A stretch of DNA of 64,000 bases from Corticibacter populi (GCF_004217315.1 NZ_SGWR01000004.1:392718-456717); one strand, 5' to 3'. Counted from the stretch's first letter, positions 42,810 through 52,676 are shown. The notes: generated from the letters alone by a model not told the origin. Program-made: numbers and translations.

Positions 42810-44930
42810 ATGGAGTGGTACATATTGCTGGGCGTGGTGGTGGCTGCCATCGTCATCGTGGTGGTGGGCTTTCTCGCCGCGCTCAAGGCCTTCTACATCA
42901 AGGTGCCGCAGGGCACGGCGCTGATCATCAATGATTTGTCGTCGCAGCCCAAGGTGCGCTTCACCGGCGGGCTGGTCTGGCCGGTGATCCACAAGAAGGA
43001 GTTCATGAAGATCTCCCTGATCACGCTGGAGATCGACCGGCGCGGCAAGGAGGGCCTGATCTGCCGCGACAACATGCGCGCCGACATCACCGTGGCTTTC
43101 TACCTGCGCGTCAACGAAACGCCCGAGGACGTGCTCAAGGTCGCCAAGTCCATCGGTGTGGATCGCGCTTCCGACAAGATTGCCGTCAACGAGCTGTTCA
43201 ATGCCAAGTTCTCCGAGGCGCTCAAGACCGTCGGCAAGCAGATCGACTTCGTCAAGCTGTTCGAGAACCGCCAGGATTTCCGCGACAGCATCATCCAGGT
43301 CATCGGCGAGGATCTCAATGGCTATGCGCTCGAGGACGTGGCCATCGACTATCTGGAGCAGACGCCCAAGACCTCGCTGGACCCGAACAACATCCTCGAC
43401 GCCGAGGGCATCCGCAAGATCACCGAGCTGACGGCCGCGCAGAACGTGGTGACCAACGAGCTCGAGCGCAACGAGGAAATGGCGATCACCAAGAAGAACG
43501 TCGAGACCAGGGAGGCGCTGCTGGCGCTGGCACGCCAGCAGTCCGACGCCGAGGCGCGCCAGAAGCGCGAGATCGCCACCATCCAGGCGCGCGAGGAGGC
43601 CGAGACCCGCAAGGTTCAGGAGGAAGAGCGCCTCAAGGCCGAGCAGGCCCGCATCGCCACGCAGGAGCAGGTCGAGATCCGCGAGGAAAACCGCCTACGC
43701 GAAGTGGAAGTGGCGCAGCAGAACCGCCAGCGCGCCGTCGTCATCGAGGTCGAGAAGGTCACCCGTGCCAAGGATCTGGAGATCGTCTCCCGCCAGCGCG
43801 AGGTGGAACTGCAGCGCATCGAGAAGGAAAAGGCCCTCGAGGTCGAGAAGGCCAACATCGCCAACGTGATCCGCGAGCGCGTCGCCGTCGAGAAGACCGT
43901 CGCGCAGGAAGAGGAGCGCATCAAGGAAGTGCGGCAGGTCTCCGAGGCTGACCGCCTCAAGCAGGTGACCGTGCTGGCCGCCCAGGCCGAGGCCGAGGAG
44001 TCCCTGGTCAAGCAGGTCAAGAAGGCCGAGGCCGACGAGGCGGCGTCACGCCACAAGGCGGTGGAGATCACCGTGGTGGCGCAGGCCGAACTGGAAGCGG
44101 CGACGCAGACCGCCGAGGCCAAGAAGCGTCTGGCCGAGGGCATCCAGGCCGAGCGCGCCGCGCCTGGCCTGGCCGATGCGCGAGTGCGCGAAGTCAGCGC
44201 CGCCGCATTGGAAAAGGAAGGCCTGGCCCAGGCCAGGATCACTGCCGAGAAACTGATTGCCGAGGCCAAGGGCCTGGAAGAGCAAGGCCTGGCCGAAGCC
44301 CGCGTGATCGACGCCAAGGCCGATGCCATCGAGAAACAGGGTCTGGCCGAAGCCAAGGTCGAAGCCGAGAAGCTGATCGCGATTGCCAAGGGCACGCAGG
44401 AGCAGGGCTTGGCCGAGGCCAAGGTGCTCGAGGAGCAGTTGCTGGCCAAGGCGCGCGGCGAAGAACAGGTCGGCGCCACGCAGGCCAGGGTCACCACCGA
44501 AGTCGGTCAGGCCGAGGCCGCGGTGCTGCGCCAGAAACTGCTGGCCGAGGCGCAGGGCCTGGCCGAGAAATTCGCCACGCTGGGCAACCTCAACGACACG
44601 GCCCGCGCGCACGAGGAATTCCGCCTGCAGCTCGAGAAGAACTTCGAGCAGGCGCTCGCCGGCATCGACGCCAGCAAGCACATCGCCCGCGAGCAGGCCG
44701 AGGTACTTTCGTCGGCGCTGTCCAAGGCCAACATCGACATCGTCGGTGGCGAGGGCGCCTTCTTCGACAAGTTCGCCAAGGGCCTGTCGGTCGGCAAGTT
44801 CCTCGAGGGCGCGGCGGGCAAGAGCCCGATCATCGAGGAACTGCTGCAGAAGTTCGTCGGCGGCAACAAGGCCGGCGACGTGTTCAAGGCGCTGGGCGGT
44901 GCCGATGCGTCCCGCGTGGACGGGCAGTGA
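42810..44930 (+). CDS. yqiK: Flotillin family protein (YqiK type)
   Basis: 706 residues. One N-terminal membrane segment (about residues 4-26), then an SPFH/band-7 domain (about 30-190: VPQGTALIINDL, MRADITVAFYLRVNETPEDV). A roughly 400-residue coiled coil follows, rich in Glu, Ala and Lys. Within residues about 467-540 a 20- to 35-residue unit repeats (EKxGLAxA..AEKLIAxAKGxxEQGLAEA). Flotillins scaffold ordered membrane domains. Longer than E. coli YqiK (553) mainly through the coiled coil. Fourth gene of the yjfI operon. Confidence 0.9.
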   Translation: MEWYILLGVVVAAIVIVVVGFLAALKAFYIKVPQGTALIINDLSSQPKVRFTGGLVWPVIHKKEFMKISLITLEIDRRGKEGLICRDNMRADITVAFYLRVNETPEDVLKVAKSIGVDRASDKIAVNELFNAKFSEALKTVGKQIDFVKLFENRQDFRDSIIQVIGEDLNGYALEDVAIDYLEQTPKTSLDPNNILDAEGIRKITELTAAQNVVTNELERNEEMAITKKNVETREALLALARQQSDAEARQKREIATIQAREEAETRKVQEEERLKAEQARIATQEQVEIREENRLREVEVAQQNRQRAVVIEVEKVTRAKDLEIVSRQREVELQRIEKEKALEVEKANIANVIRERVAVEKTVAQEEERIKEVRQVSEADRLKQVTVLAAQAEAEESLVKQVKKAEADEAASRHKAVEITVVAQAELEAATQTAEAKKRLAEGIQAERAAPGLADARVREVSAAALEKEGLAQARITAEKLIAEAKGLEEQGLAEARVIDAKADAIEKQGLAEAKVEAEKLIAIAKGTQEQGLAEAKVLEEQLLAKARGEEQVGATQARVTTEVGQAEAAVLRQKLLAEAQGLAEKFATLGNLNDTARAHEEFRLQLEKNFEQALAGIDASKHIAREQAEVLSSALSKANIDIVGGEGAFFDKFAKGLSVGKFLEGAAGKSPIIEELLQKFVGGNKAGDVFKALGGADASRVDGQ

Positions 44931-45153
44931 CCGGACCAACGGCGTCATTGAGTAGCAGGGTACGGCTGCTGTGAGCGCATGGCATGCGATAAGCCGCCAC
45001 GCCGTTGAATCGGGTGGCGGTGGCAAGAAGGCTGGAGCATGTATCTGCTCCCGTGCCCTTCATGAATCGCGCGGGGCTGACGTGGCGGCGCTGCTGCCCG
45101 GCAGCACCATGCTGCGGCGGCAGTCGCACTGTACGGGAGGCTTCAGCAGGCCG

Positions 45154-46623
45154 TCAGGGCCGCAAGGGCTGGCCCGGCTCGACCACGCCCTCATTGACCA
45201 GCTCGTCGAGCTGGTGCTGGCGGCGGCTGACACTCTCGGTGGCGGCCATCACCACGCGGTTGCGGCCGGCGGACTTGGCGGCATACATGGCGGCATCGGC
45301 GCGCGAGATCATGCGCATGTAGTCGGGGTGGCCGTCGTAGGCGGCCACCCCGATGCTGACGGTGATGGTGATGGCCTGGTTGGCGCCGGCCGGCAGCGGC
45401 GTGGCGCTGATATGCTGGCGCAGAGCCTCGGCGATGGTGCGCGCCTGCGCGGCGCTGACCGAGCCGAGCACCACGATGAATTCCTCGCCGCCGAGGCGGA
45501 ACACGTAGTCGCTGCCACGCGTGTGGCGCGTCAGCGTCTCGGCGACGAACTGCAGCGCACGGTCGCCGGTTTCGTGACCATGGCGGTCGTTGATGTCCTT
45601 GAAGTGATCGAGGTCGAGCAGGGCGATGGCAAAGCCGCTGGTGCTGCGCGCGGCCAGCTCGATCTCGCGGCGCAGCACGGTGGGCAGGAAGCGCCGGTTG
45701 AGCAGGTTGGTCAGTGCGTCGGAGCCGGCGTCGAGCTCGCCGACGCGCTCGAACAGCGTGGTCAGCAGGCTGCGGATCGAGTCGAGCCGCTCGCGGATGG
45801 CGCGCAGCGTGCCCAGGCGCGAGGCGCCCGGGGCGCTTTGCGCCGGGTCCTTGAGCAGCGCGTCGATCTCGCCGATGAGCGAGAGGATGCGCGAGCTCTC
45901 CGGGCTTTCGCCCAGGCTGGGAATGCCCTTGTGCAGCAGCCAGAGGCAGAATTCCGATGCCGCCAGCGGCTGGGTGTGGATGGCGCTGCCGATGCCATCG
46001 CTGGTCATGGCATAGAGCAGGTTGTTCTCCCAGTCGAGCAGCAGCGCGCGCTGGCGTTCGCGCTCGGTGCCCATGTTCTGCATCAGCGAGAACAGGCGGT
46101 AGGCGGTGTCGGTGTGGGAGGACTGCTCGTTGGCCTTGGTGTAGGCCTGCGTCATCACTTCGAGCGCAATGTCCATCGAGATGTTGCAGCGTGCCGTGGC
46201 CGCAGCCTGCAGCGCCGCGTTTGCGCCCGCCAGTTCGGCAATGTGCTGTTGCAGCCGCAGCCGCAGTTCGCGAAAACCGCGCGTGACCAGATCGACCGGG
46301 ATGCCGATGCGCGCATGGGCGATGCCGACGTGGCGGTTGACGGCGGCCAGCCGCGCGGTGTCGTCCGGCTGGGCCAGCAGCAGGTCCGCCAGCCAGCGCT
46401 GCAGCGAGGGCTTGAGGTGGTTCTTGACCTGTTCGCTCGAGAGGAAGCGCGCGGCGCGGGCATCCTCGAACAGCGCGGCGTAGAAGTGGTCCGAATAGGC
46501 GTGCAGCGGCGCCTTGGCAATTTGCGCCAACAGTTCGCCACTGTCGCTGCTGGCCTGTCGCAGCCACTCGCTCCAGGCGCCTTCCGGCGTGGGGGCTTCG
46601 TGGGGAGAGGGGAGAGAGGTCAT
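45154..46623 (-). CDS. Globin-coupled diguanylate cyclase
   Basis: 489 residues from ATG 46623 (a longer form to 46716 is open). The N-terminal about 150 residues resemble a globin-coupled sensor: DHFYAALFEDARAARFLSS and the proximal-helix region VGIAHARIGIPVDLVTRGF with a candidate heme His. A helical middle linker leads to the C-terminal GGDEF domain: LLDLDHFKDINDRHGH, active site RLGGEEFIVV, and the inhibitory RxxD site as RGSD five residues upstream. Predicted to make c-di-GMP in response to oxygen or another gas. It sits inside the flotillin/ATPase locus on the opposite strand, 110 bases from the ATPase start. Confidence 0.85.
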   Translation of the reverse strand: MTSLPSPHEAPTPEGAWSEWLRQASSDSGELLAQIAKAPLHAYSDHFYAALFEDARAARFLSSEQVKNHLKPSLQRWLADLLLAQPDDTARLAAVNRHVGIAHARIGIPVDLVTRGFRELRLRLQQHIAELAGANAALQAAATARCNISMDIALEVMTQAYTKANEQSSHTDTAYRLFSLMQNMGTERERQRALLLDWENNLLYAMTSDGIGSAIHTQPLAASEFCLWLLHKGIPSLGESPESSRILSLIGEIDALLKDPAQSAPGASRLGTLRAIRERLDSIRSLLTTLFERVGELDAGSDALTNLLNRRFLPTVLRREIELAARSTSGFAIALLDLDHFKDINDRHGHETGDRALQFVAETLTRHTRGSDYVFRLGGEEFIVVLGSVSAAQARTIAEALRQHISATPLPAGANQAITITVSIGVAAYDGHPDYMRMISRADAAMYAAKSAGRNRVVMAATESVSRRQHQLDELVNEGVVEPGQPLRP

Positions 46624-46733
46624 TGCGACGAGGAATCGGAAAAATTTCGCCAGTATATGGCAGCGTGCCACTGCGGTGGCCGCGCCGCGCGGCCACGCCG
46701 GCCGTGCTTTACACATGAGGAACGAGACGCATC

Positions 46734-49700
46734 ATGACTGCCAGACCCACAGAATCCGAGGCCCAGCAGGGCGCGCAGGCAGCCGTCGACCTGGCCGTTG
46801 ACCAGGCGGTCGCCAGCGGTGGTGCCTATGAAGTCCTGCAAAAGCGTCTGGCCGAGCAGGGCGGGGCGCTGCGTTCGATTGCCGCTGAGCTCAATGCCCG
46901 GCGCCTCGAGGAGTTCGGCAGCAGCCACATGGAGTTGCTCGGGCGCCTGCGCGTGCGCACCGAGAACAATTGCGTGGGCCGCGACATCGTGCAGGTGGGC
47001 GGCTGGCTGCTGTTCGGCTACAACGTGTTCATCGGCCTCAAGCAGCAGACCCGCGTGGAGGACGTGTTCGCGCTCTATCGGCTGGAGGAGGGCGAGCAAG
47101 GCTACGACGTGGTGCCGGTGGACATGGCGCAGAGCTTTCTGGGCCAGCAGAGCTTCGTGCAGGACTTCACCGAGCTTTACACCTATTACAAGGGTGCGCG
47201 CCTGCTGCAGCTGATGTTCAAGGAGGGCAAGCTGCTGGCGAGCTTCCAGATCGGCGAGCGCCTCTCGGACATCCGGGTGTTCCGCTGGTCGGTCTCGGCC
47301 GACGGCCAGAACATTCGCTACATCGACAACCGCGGCGAGCGCGATGTGAGCCTGCCCGCGCCATTCGATTTCGAGTGGACGCGCACCGGCCGCGAGGACG
47401 TGGTGCAGGGGCGGCACCCGCACATCAATGTGCTCGACACGGTGTTCATCGACACCGTCGGCGGCGACCTCACCGTCAAGATCGAGAACAACACCAACGA
47501 TGGCCTGGGCATCTGGCGTGAGGCGGTGCAGGACGCCACGCAGTCGCTCGACGACGCGCAGATCGAATACGCCAAGGTCGGCAGCCTGATCCTGCTCAAG
47601 ATCCTGCCCTACCGCGAGGAACGCTGGAGGTATCTGGTCTACAACACGCTGACGCAGAAGGTGGTGCGCAACGATGCGATCGGTCTGGCCTGCATCCAGC
47701 TGCCCGAGGACCACGGCATCATCTTCCCCGGCGGTTACGTGCTGCAAAACGGCGAGCAGCACGCCTTCGGGCAGAGCATGGAGGGCATGCGCTACCGCCG
47801 CGCGCTGCGCTCGCCCAATGGCGAGGACGTGCTCTACATCTTCTACGAGCCGGGCAGCGGCCGCATCGCGCTCTTCACCTACAACCTGATCGAGCGGCAG
47901 CTGCAGCCGCCCATCATGGGCCACGGCTATGCACGGCTCGACGATGGCCGCATGGTCATCTTCAGCAGCGAATCGAACGAGCCCACGCGCATCCACCCGA
48001 TGCAGATCTGGCGCACGCCCTTTGCCACCGAGGAGTTCGCCGCCAGCCAGCCCGTCAAGGACACGCCGCTCGGGCGCATCGGCAACGCCGAGCTGGTGCG
48101 CGGCATCTCCGAGCTCTACAGCCTGGTGCGCGAGATCGACGCCGAGGAAGTCTCCAGCCGCCGCTACGAACGCCTGATCGACAGCACGCGCCGGCTGTTC
48201 GAGCGCTACCACTGGATGGAGCAGGGTGGGCACTTTCAGCGCCTGCCCCGGTTGTTGCACGAGATCGTCGCCAGCGGCGAGGCGGTGCTCGACGAATATG
48301 AGAAGGTCGAGAGCATCCGCGCCGACACCAGCCGCCAGATGAACGAAGCGGCCACGCGCCAGCGCAGCCTGCTTGCCGAGATCCGCCGCGGCGACTGGCG
48401 CCAGGCGCGCGATTACGTGCAGGCGCTTGGCCAGATCAGCCAGCAGCGCGGCCGGCTGATGAGCATCGGCGAGTTGCGCTACGTCGATGGCGGCGCGGTC
48501 GATGCCATGCAGGCCGAGCTGGAGGCCGCCCACGCCGACGTGGCCGCGCGCACCGCCGCCTTCCTCGCCGATGACGAAGCCCTCAAGCCTTATGTGGAAG
48601 GGCTCAAGGCGCTTGATGAGCAGGTGCAGAAGGCCGAGACCACCCCGCAGGTGGGCGAGCCGCTGGCGGGCATGCAGGCCATGTCGGCCGAGCTGGACAC
48701 GCTCTCGGAGCTGATGGCCGTGCTGCAGGTCGACGACCCGACGCAGCGCACCCGCATTACCCATGGCATCTCGGAGATCTACGCGGCGCTCAACCAGAGC
48801 CGCGCGCGGGCCGAACAAAAGCGCCGCGGCATGGGCGCGGCCGAGCAGGTGGCGCAGTTTGGCGCGCAGTTCGCGCTGTTCGGCCAGAGTATCGCCAGCG
48901 CGCTGGCACTGGCCACCGACCCCGAAAAATGCGATGAACAGCTCGCGCGCCTCCTGGTGCAGCTCGAGGAGCTGGAGAGCCAGTTCGGCGAGCATGAGCA
49001 GTTCCTCGGCGACATCATCGGCAAGCGCGAGGAGTTGCTGGAGACTTTTGAATCGCACAAGCAGGCGCTGCTCGACGAACGCCAGCGCAAGGCGCAGGCC
49101 GTCTTCGATGCGGCGCTGCGCATTCTCGAAGGCCTGCCGCGCCGTACCGAGCGCATGGACAGCCAGGACGCGCTCAATGCCTTCTTCGCCGGCGATGCAC
49201 TGATCCTCAAGCTGCGTGAACTCGGCGAGCGCCTGCGTGCGCTGCACGACAACGTCAAGGCCGACGACCTGCAGGCGCGCCTGGGCGGCATCCGCGACCA
49301 GGCCGTGCGCGCGCTGCGCGACCGCAGCGACCTCTTCGAAGGCGGCGGCAGCGTCATCCGCCTCGGCCGCCACCGTTTTTCGGTCAACACCCAGGCGCTG
49401 GACTTGACGCTGATGCCGCGCGGCGATGCGCTGAATTTGCACCTGGTCGGCACCGACTACATGGAGCCGCTGCAACTGCCCGAGCTGGCCGAGCTGCGCG
49501 AGTATTGGGATGTCTCGCTGGAATCCGAATCACCCCAGCTCTACCGCGCCGAATACCTGGCACTGCAGATGCTGGAAGCCGCGCGCGGCCAGCGCGTGGC
49601 AGGCGAGACCAGCGCGGCGCAGGGCGATGGCGCCAAAACATTCAGCCGCGACCAACTGGTGGCACTGCTGCCCAAGCCCGACGAACTGGTGCGCGCCGTG

Positions 49701-52226
49701 CGCGAGTTTGCCGCGCCGCGCTACCGCGAAGGCTATGAGCGCGGCATCCACGACCACGATGCCGCGCTGATCCTGCAGGCCCTGTTGCCGCTGCAGGAGC
49801 AGGCCGGCGTGCTGACCCACGACGCCCAGGCGCGCGCACTGGCCGTGCTGCTGTGGAACGAGCTGGAAGCCGGCAGCGACAACGTCTTCAAGATCGCCGC
49901 GCAGGCCCGCCACTGGCCCGCCCGCGCGCAAAGCGCCGCCACGCTGCGACGCCTGCTTGCCAGCGGCGATGCGCACGACGCGCTGGTGCGCGAGATCGCG
50001 CAGGCGCTGGTGCATTTTGCCCAGGGCAACCAGCTGACGCACTTCACCGGCGACGCCCAGGCACCGCTGGCGGCCCTGGCCGAGCAGGGCGCTGAGTACC
50101 TGGCCGAGGAACTGGCGCAGCCCAGCCCGCGCCTGCACTTCTCCAACCATGCCGCCGCGCTCCTGCAGGCCTTGCGGGAGCGGGTGCAGGAGGGTGGCCA
50201 TGGAGGACACTGGGCCGGGCTTGAACAGGCCCTGCACGATGCCAGCCAGCCGTTGGCCGCGCGCTTCGCGCTGGCGCTGGACTGGCTGCGCGCCCTGGCG
50301 CGGCAGCCGCAGCAGGTGGCCAACGCCGCCTACGCCACCGAAGCGGCGGCGCTGGCGCTGCTGCATGCCGAACTGCCACACCAGGTGCTGCAGGTGAACT
50401 TGCGCAGCCGCATCCAGGGCTTGCTGGGCCAACACCCGCGCATCCATGAAGGCACGCTGGAGCTGGGGGTGGACGACTTCTCGCGCCGTGCCCACTGGCA
50501 CACCAGTCATTTCGTGCCCGGCCTGCACCGTTACCAGCAACTGCGTCATGACATCCTGGCCCGGCAGCGCGATGCCATGCGGCTGGACGAATTCAAGCCC
50601 CGGCCGCTCGCCAGCTTCGTGCGCAACAAGCTCATCAATGACGTGTATCTGGGCGTCATCGGCGACAACCTCGCCAAGCAGATGGGCACCGTCGGCGAGA
50701 ACAAGCGCACCGACCTGATGGGTCTCCTGATGATGATCTCGCCGCCCGGCTATGGCAAGACCACGCTGATGGAATACGTGGCCAACCGGCTCGGCCTCAT
50801 CTTCATGAAGATCAACGGCCCCGCCCTCGGTCACGAAGTGCGCAGCCTCGACCCCGCGCAGGCACCCGACGCCACCGCTCGCCAGGAGCTGGAAAAGCTC
50901 AACCTTGCGTTGGAGATGGGCAACAACATCATGCTGTATGTGGACGACATCCAGCACACCCACCCCGAGTTCCTGCAGAAGTTCATCTCGCTCTCGGATG
51001 GCACGCGCCGCATCGAGGGCGTGTGGCGCGGCCGCACCCGCACCTACGACATGCGCGGCAAGAAGTTCTGCGTCGTCATGGCCGGCAACCCGTACACCGA
51101 ATCGGGCGAGGTCTTCAAGATCCCCGACATGCTGGCCAACCGCGCCGACGTCTACAACCTCGGTGACGTGCTCGGCGGCATGGAAGAGACCTTCAAGCTC
51201 AGCTACATCGAGAACAGCCTCACCAGCAACCCCGTGCTGGCGCCGCTGGCGACGCGCGACCTCAAGGACTTGTACCTGTTGGTCGGCAAAGTGCAGGGGC
51301 GCGAATTCTCGTCGAACGAACTCAGCCACGACTACAGCGCCGCCGAGCTGCGCGAGATCGAGGCCGTGCTCGAACGCATGCTCAAAGTGCGCGAGGTGGT
51401 CTACCGCGTCAACCAGCAATACATCGCCAGCGCCGGCCAGGCCGATGCCTACCGCACCGAGCCCCCCTTCAAGCTGCAGGGCAGCTACCGCAACATGAAC
51501 AAGCTGGCGGAGAAGATCACCAGCGTCATGAACGAAGCGGAAATGCAGCAGCTGCTGGATGACCACTACGCGGGTGAATCGCAACTGCTCACCACCGGCG
51601 CGGAAGAAAATCTGCTCAAACTCGCCGAACTGCGCGGCCACATGGGTGAAGAACAGCAGCAACGCTGGCAGGAGATCAAACGCAACTTCCAGCGCGCACA
51701 AGCCATTGGTGGCGCGGATACGGACACCGGCGGCAAGATCGTCGCCCAGCTCATCGACCTCGTCGAAGCCACCCGCCAGGCCGCCGCACTCGAGGCCGAG
51801 GCAAGCCAGCAGCCAGCAGCACCTTGGGCCGACCTCCTGGCCAGCCTGCAGCAACTGGCCGCCGTGCAGGAGCAGAGCAGTCAGGCGCTGGGCCACACGG
51901 TAGGCGAAGCCCTGCGCCACACCGCGCCCAAGGCCCCGGAAGACACGGATGCCCAGGCAGCGCAGGCCGACCAGGCCTCCCGCCTGCTGGCCGCGCGCGA
52001 ACTCGGCAACCTCGTTGCCAGCGCCCTCCAGCCGGTGCAGGACCACCTCGCCAACAACCGCCGCCAGCAGCTCGGCCTGCACCGCGTGCTGCTGCAGATC
52101 GCCACCGCGATTCAGGAGCAGTTGGACATCCTCAGCCGCACGGCACAAGCCCAGAGCGGCGAACGCCTGCGCCACACCGAGGTGGTGGACAAGGCGTTTG
52201 AGCGGATGAACAGGGAGGACGAATGA
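46734..52226 (+). CDS. Giant AAA-type ATPase, 'DNA repair ATPase' (DUF3686) type
   Basis: 1830 residues. The N-terminal about 1000 residues contain a DUF3686-like beta-rich part (GGWLLFGYNVFIGLKQQTRVEDVF, ALYRLEEGEQGYDVVPVDMAQ) and a long helical part. The C-terminal AAA-type module has Walker A ISPPGYGKTTLMEYVANRL at about residue 1336 and Walker B NIMLYVDDIQHTHPEF near 1398, with sensor-like VVMAGNPYTESGEVFKIPDML. The last about 300 residues are helical. The annotated 'DNA repair' role of this family is not established. Here it follows the PspA/flotillin operon, suggesting a membrane-linked ATPase. Adjacent to the integron cassettes. Confidence 0.8.
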   Translation: MTARPTESEAQQGAQAAVDLAVDQAVASGGAYEVLQKRLAEQGGALRSIAAELNARRLEEFGSSHMELLGRLRVRTENNCVGRDIVQVGGWLLFGYNVFIGLKQQTRVEDVFALYRLEEGEQGYDVVPVDMAQSFLGQQSFVQDFTELYTYYKGARLLQLMFKEGKLLASFQIGERLSDIRVFRWSVSADGQNIRYIDNRGERDVSLPAPFDFEWTRTGREDVVQGRHPHINVLDTVFIDTVGGDLTVKIENNTNDGLGIWREAVQDATQSLDDAQIEYAKVGSLILLKILPYREERWRYLVYNTLTQKVVRNDAIGLACIQLPEDHGIIFPGGYVLQNGEQHAFGQSMEGMRYRRALRSPNGEDVLYIFYEPGSGRIALFTYNLIERQLQPPIMGHGYARLDDGRMVIFSSESNEPTRIHPMQIWRTPFATEEFAASQPVKDTPLGRIGNAELVRGISELYSLVREIDAEEVSSRRYERLIDSTRRLFERYHWMEQGGHFQRLPRLLHEIVASGEAVLDEYEKVESIRADTSRQMNEAATRQRSLLAEIRRGDWRQARDYVQALGQISQQRGRLMSIGELRYVDGGAVDAMQAELEAAHADVAARTAAFLADDEALKPYVEGLKALDEQVQKAETTPQVGEPLAGMQAMSAELDTLSELMAVLQVDDPTQRTRITHGISEIYAALNQSRARAEQKRRGMGAAEQVAQFGAQFALFGQSIASALALATDPEKCDEQLARLLVQLEELESQFGEHEQFLGDIIGKREELLETFESHKQALLDERQRKAQAVFDAALRILEGLPRRTERMDSQDALNAFFAGDALILKLRELGERLRALHDNVKADDLQARLGGIRDQAVRALRDRSDLFEGGGSVIRLGRHRFSVNTQALDLTLMPRGDALNLHLVGTDYMEPLQLPELAELREYWDVSLESESPQLYRAEYLALQMLEAARGQRVAGETSAAQGDGAKTFSRDQLVALLPKPDELVRAVREFAAPRYREGYERGIHDHDAALILQALLPLQEQAGVLTHDAQARALAVLLWNELEAGSDNVFKIAAQARHWPARAQSAATLRRLLASGDAHDALVREIAQALVHFAQGNQLTHFTGDAQAPLAALAEQGAEYLAEELAQPSPRLHFSNHAAALLQALRERVQEGGHGGHWAGLEQALHDASQPLAARFALALDWLRALARQPQQVANAAYATEAAALALLHAELPHQVLQVNLRSRIQGLLGQHPRIHEGTLELGVDDFSRRAHWHTSHFVPGLHRYQQLRHDILARQRDAMRLDEFKPRPLASFVRNKLINDVYLGVIGDNLAKQMGTVGENKRTDLMGLLMMISPPGYGKTTLMEYVANRLGLIFMKINGPALGHEVRSLDPAQAPDATARQELEKLNLALEMGNNIMLYVDDIQHTHPEFLQKFISLSDGTRRIEGVWRGRTRTYDMRGKKFCVVMAGNPYTESGEVFKIPDMLANRADVYNLGDVLGGMEETFKLSYIENSLTSNPVLAPLATRDLKDLYLLVGKVQGREFSSNELSHDYSAAELREIEAVLERMLKVREVVYRVNQQYIASAGQADAYRTEPPFKLQGSYRNMNKLAEKITSVMNEAEMQQLLDDHYAGESQLLTTGAEENLLKLAELRGHMGEEQQQRWQEIKRNFQRAQAIGGADTDTGGKIVAQLIDLVEATRQAAALEAEASQQPAAPWADLLASLQQLAAVQEQSSQALGHTVGEALRHTAPKAPEDTDAQAAQADQASRLLAARELGNLVASALQPVQDHLANNRRQQLGLHRVLLQIATAIQEQLDILSRTAQAQSGERLRHTEVVDKAFERMNREDE

Positions 52227-52304
52227 TGGTCTTCGGGCCACGGTCCAACGCGCTGTATCTGTCAGGATTAGTCATATGTTGATACATTTGAGGCGTTGAG
52301 GTTG

Positions 52305-52343
52305 AGGTGGCTCTGAGCGGTCGTGTTCCATCCACCTTTTTTT
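52305..52343 (+). terminator. Candidate terminator after the giant ATPase gene
   Basis: AGGTGG (52305-52310) and CCACCT (52332-52337) are reverse complements enclosing a 21-base loop and are followed by a T7 run (52337-52343). Short stem, so moderate confidence. Confidence 0.5.
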
Positions 52344-52431
52344 AGGCGGCCTAAATCACCTGATATAGAGGTAAGCAGGAATTTAGGCCAACTGGACCAC
52401 TGATTGATGGGTGGTCTAAATGTAGTTAGAC
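52341..52431. other. Palindromic region before the first cassette (attI-like or decayed attC)
   Basis: TTTAGGC-G-GCCTAAA (52341-52355) is a perfect inverted repeat. TTTAGGCC recurs at 52382-52389 and pairs with GGTCTAAA at 52413-52420. The region ends with GTTAGAC (52425-52431), the GTTRRRY boundary of the first cassette. It may be the integration point or the remains of an attC whose left core GCCTAAA lost its AAC end. Confidence 0.4.
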
Positions 52432-52442
52432 AGGAGAAATTT

Positions 52443-52670
52443 ATGAGCGATTTTCGTGACGAATTTGCAAAGAGGCTTCAAGGTTTTGGAAAGCCTATCG
52501 ATGTACTGAACATCAACTTCAGTGCACACACGGCCAAGATGCTTCGAACATGGGCCGACCAGATTGAGGCCGGAGAGATATCTGTTAGATCTGCGGTTTT
52601 GACTTATGAGCCGGATACATCTCCCGACCTTCAAAAGATCACGCTGGTAACAACCACAAAGATTGGCTGA
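52443..52670 (+). CDS. Cassette 1 hypothetical protein
   Basis: 75 residues from ATG 52443, with AGGAGAA 6-7 bases upstream. An earlier in-frame start at 52404 lies outside the cassette. Not recognised. The sequence looks like a small soluble alpha/beta protein (DEFAKRLQGFGKPIDVLNIN..., KMLRTWADQIEAGEISVRSA). Function unknown, as for most cassette genes. Confidence 0.75.
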   Translation: MSDFRDEFAKRLQGFGKPIDVLNINFSAHTAKMLRTWADQIEAGEISVRSAVLTYEPDTSPDLQKITLVTTTKIG

Positions 52671-52676
52671 TCTACT

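Noticed and set aside
46620..52241. Very long minus-strand frames (951 and 903 codons) opposite the giant ATPase gene
   Set aside because: Typical antisense shadows of a GC-rich gene; composition is His/Gln/Arg/Leu-rich without family motifs, while the plus strand has clear Walker motifs.
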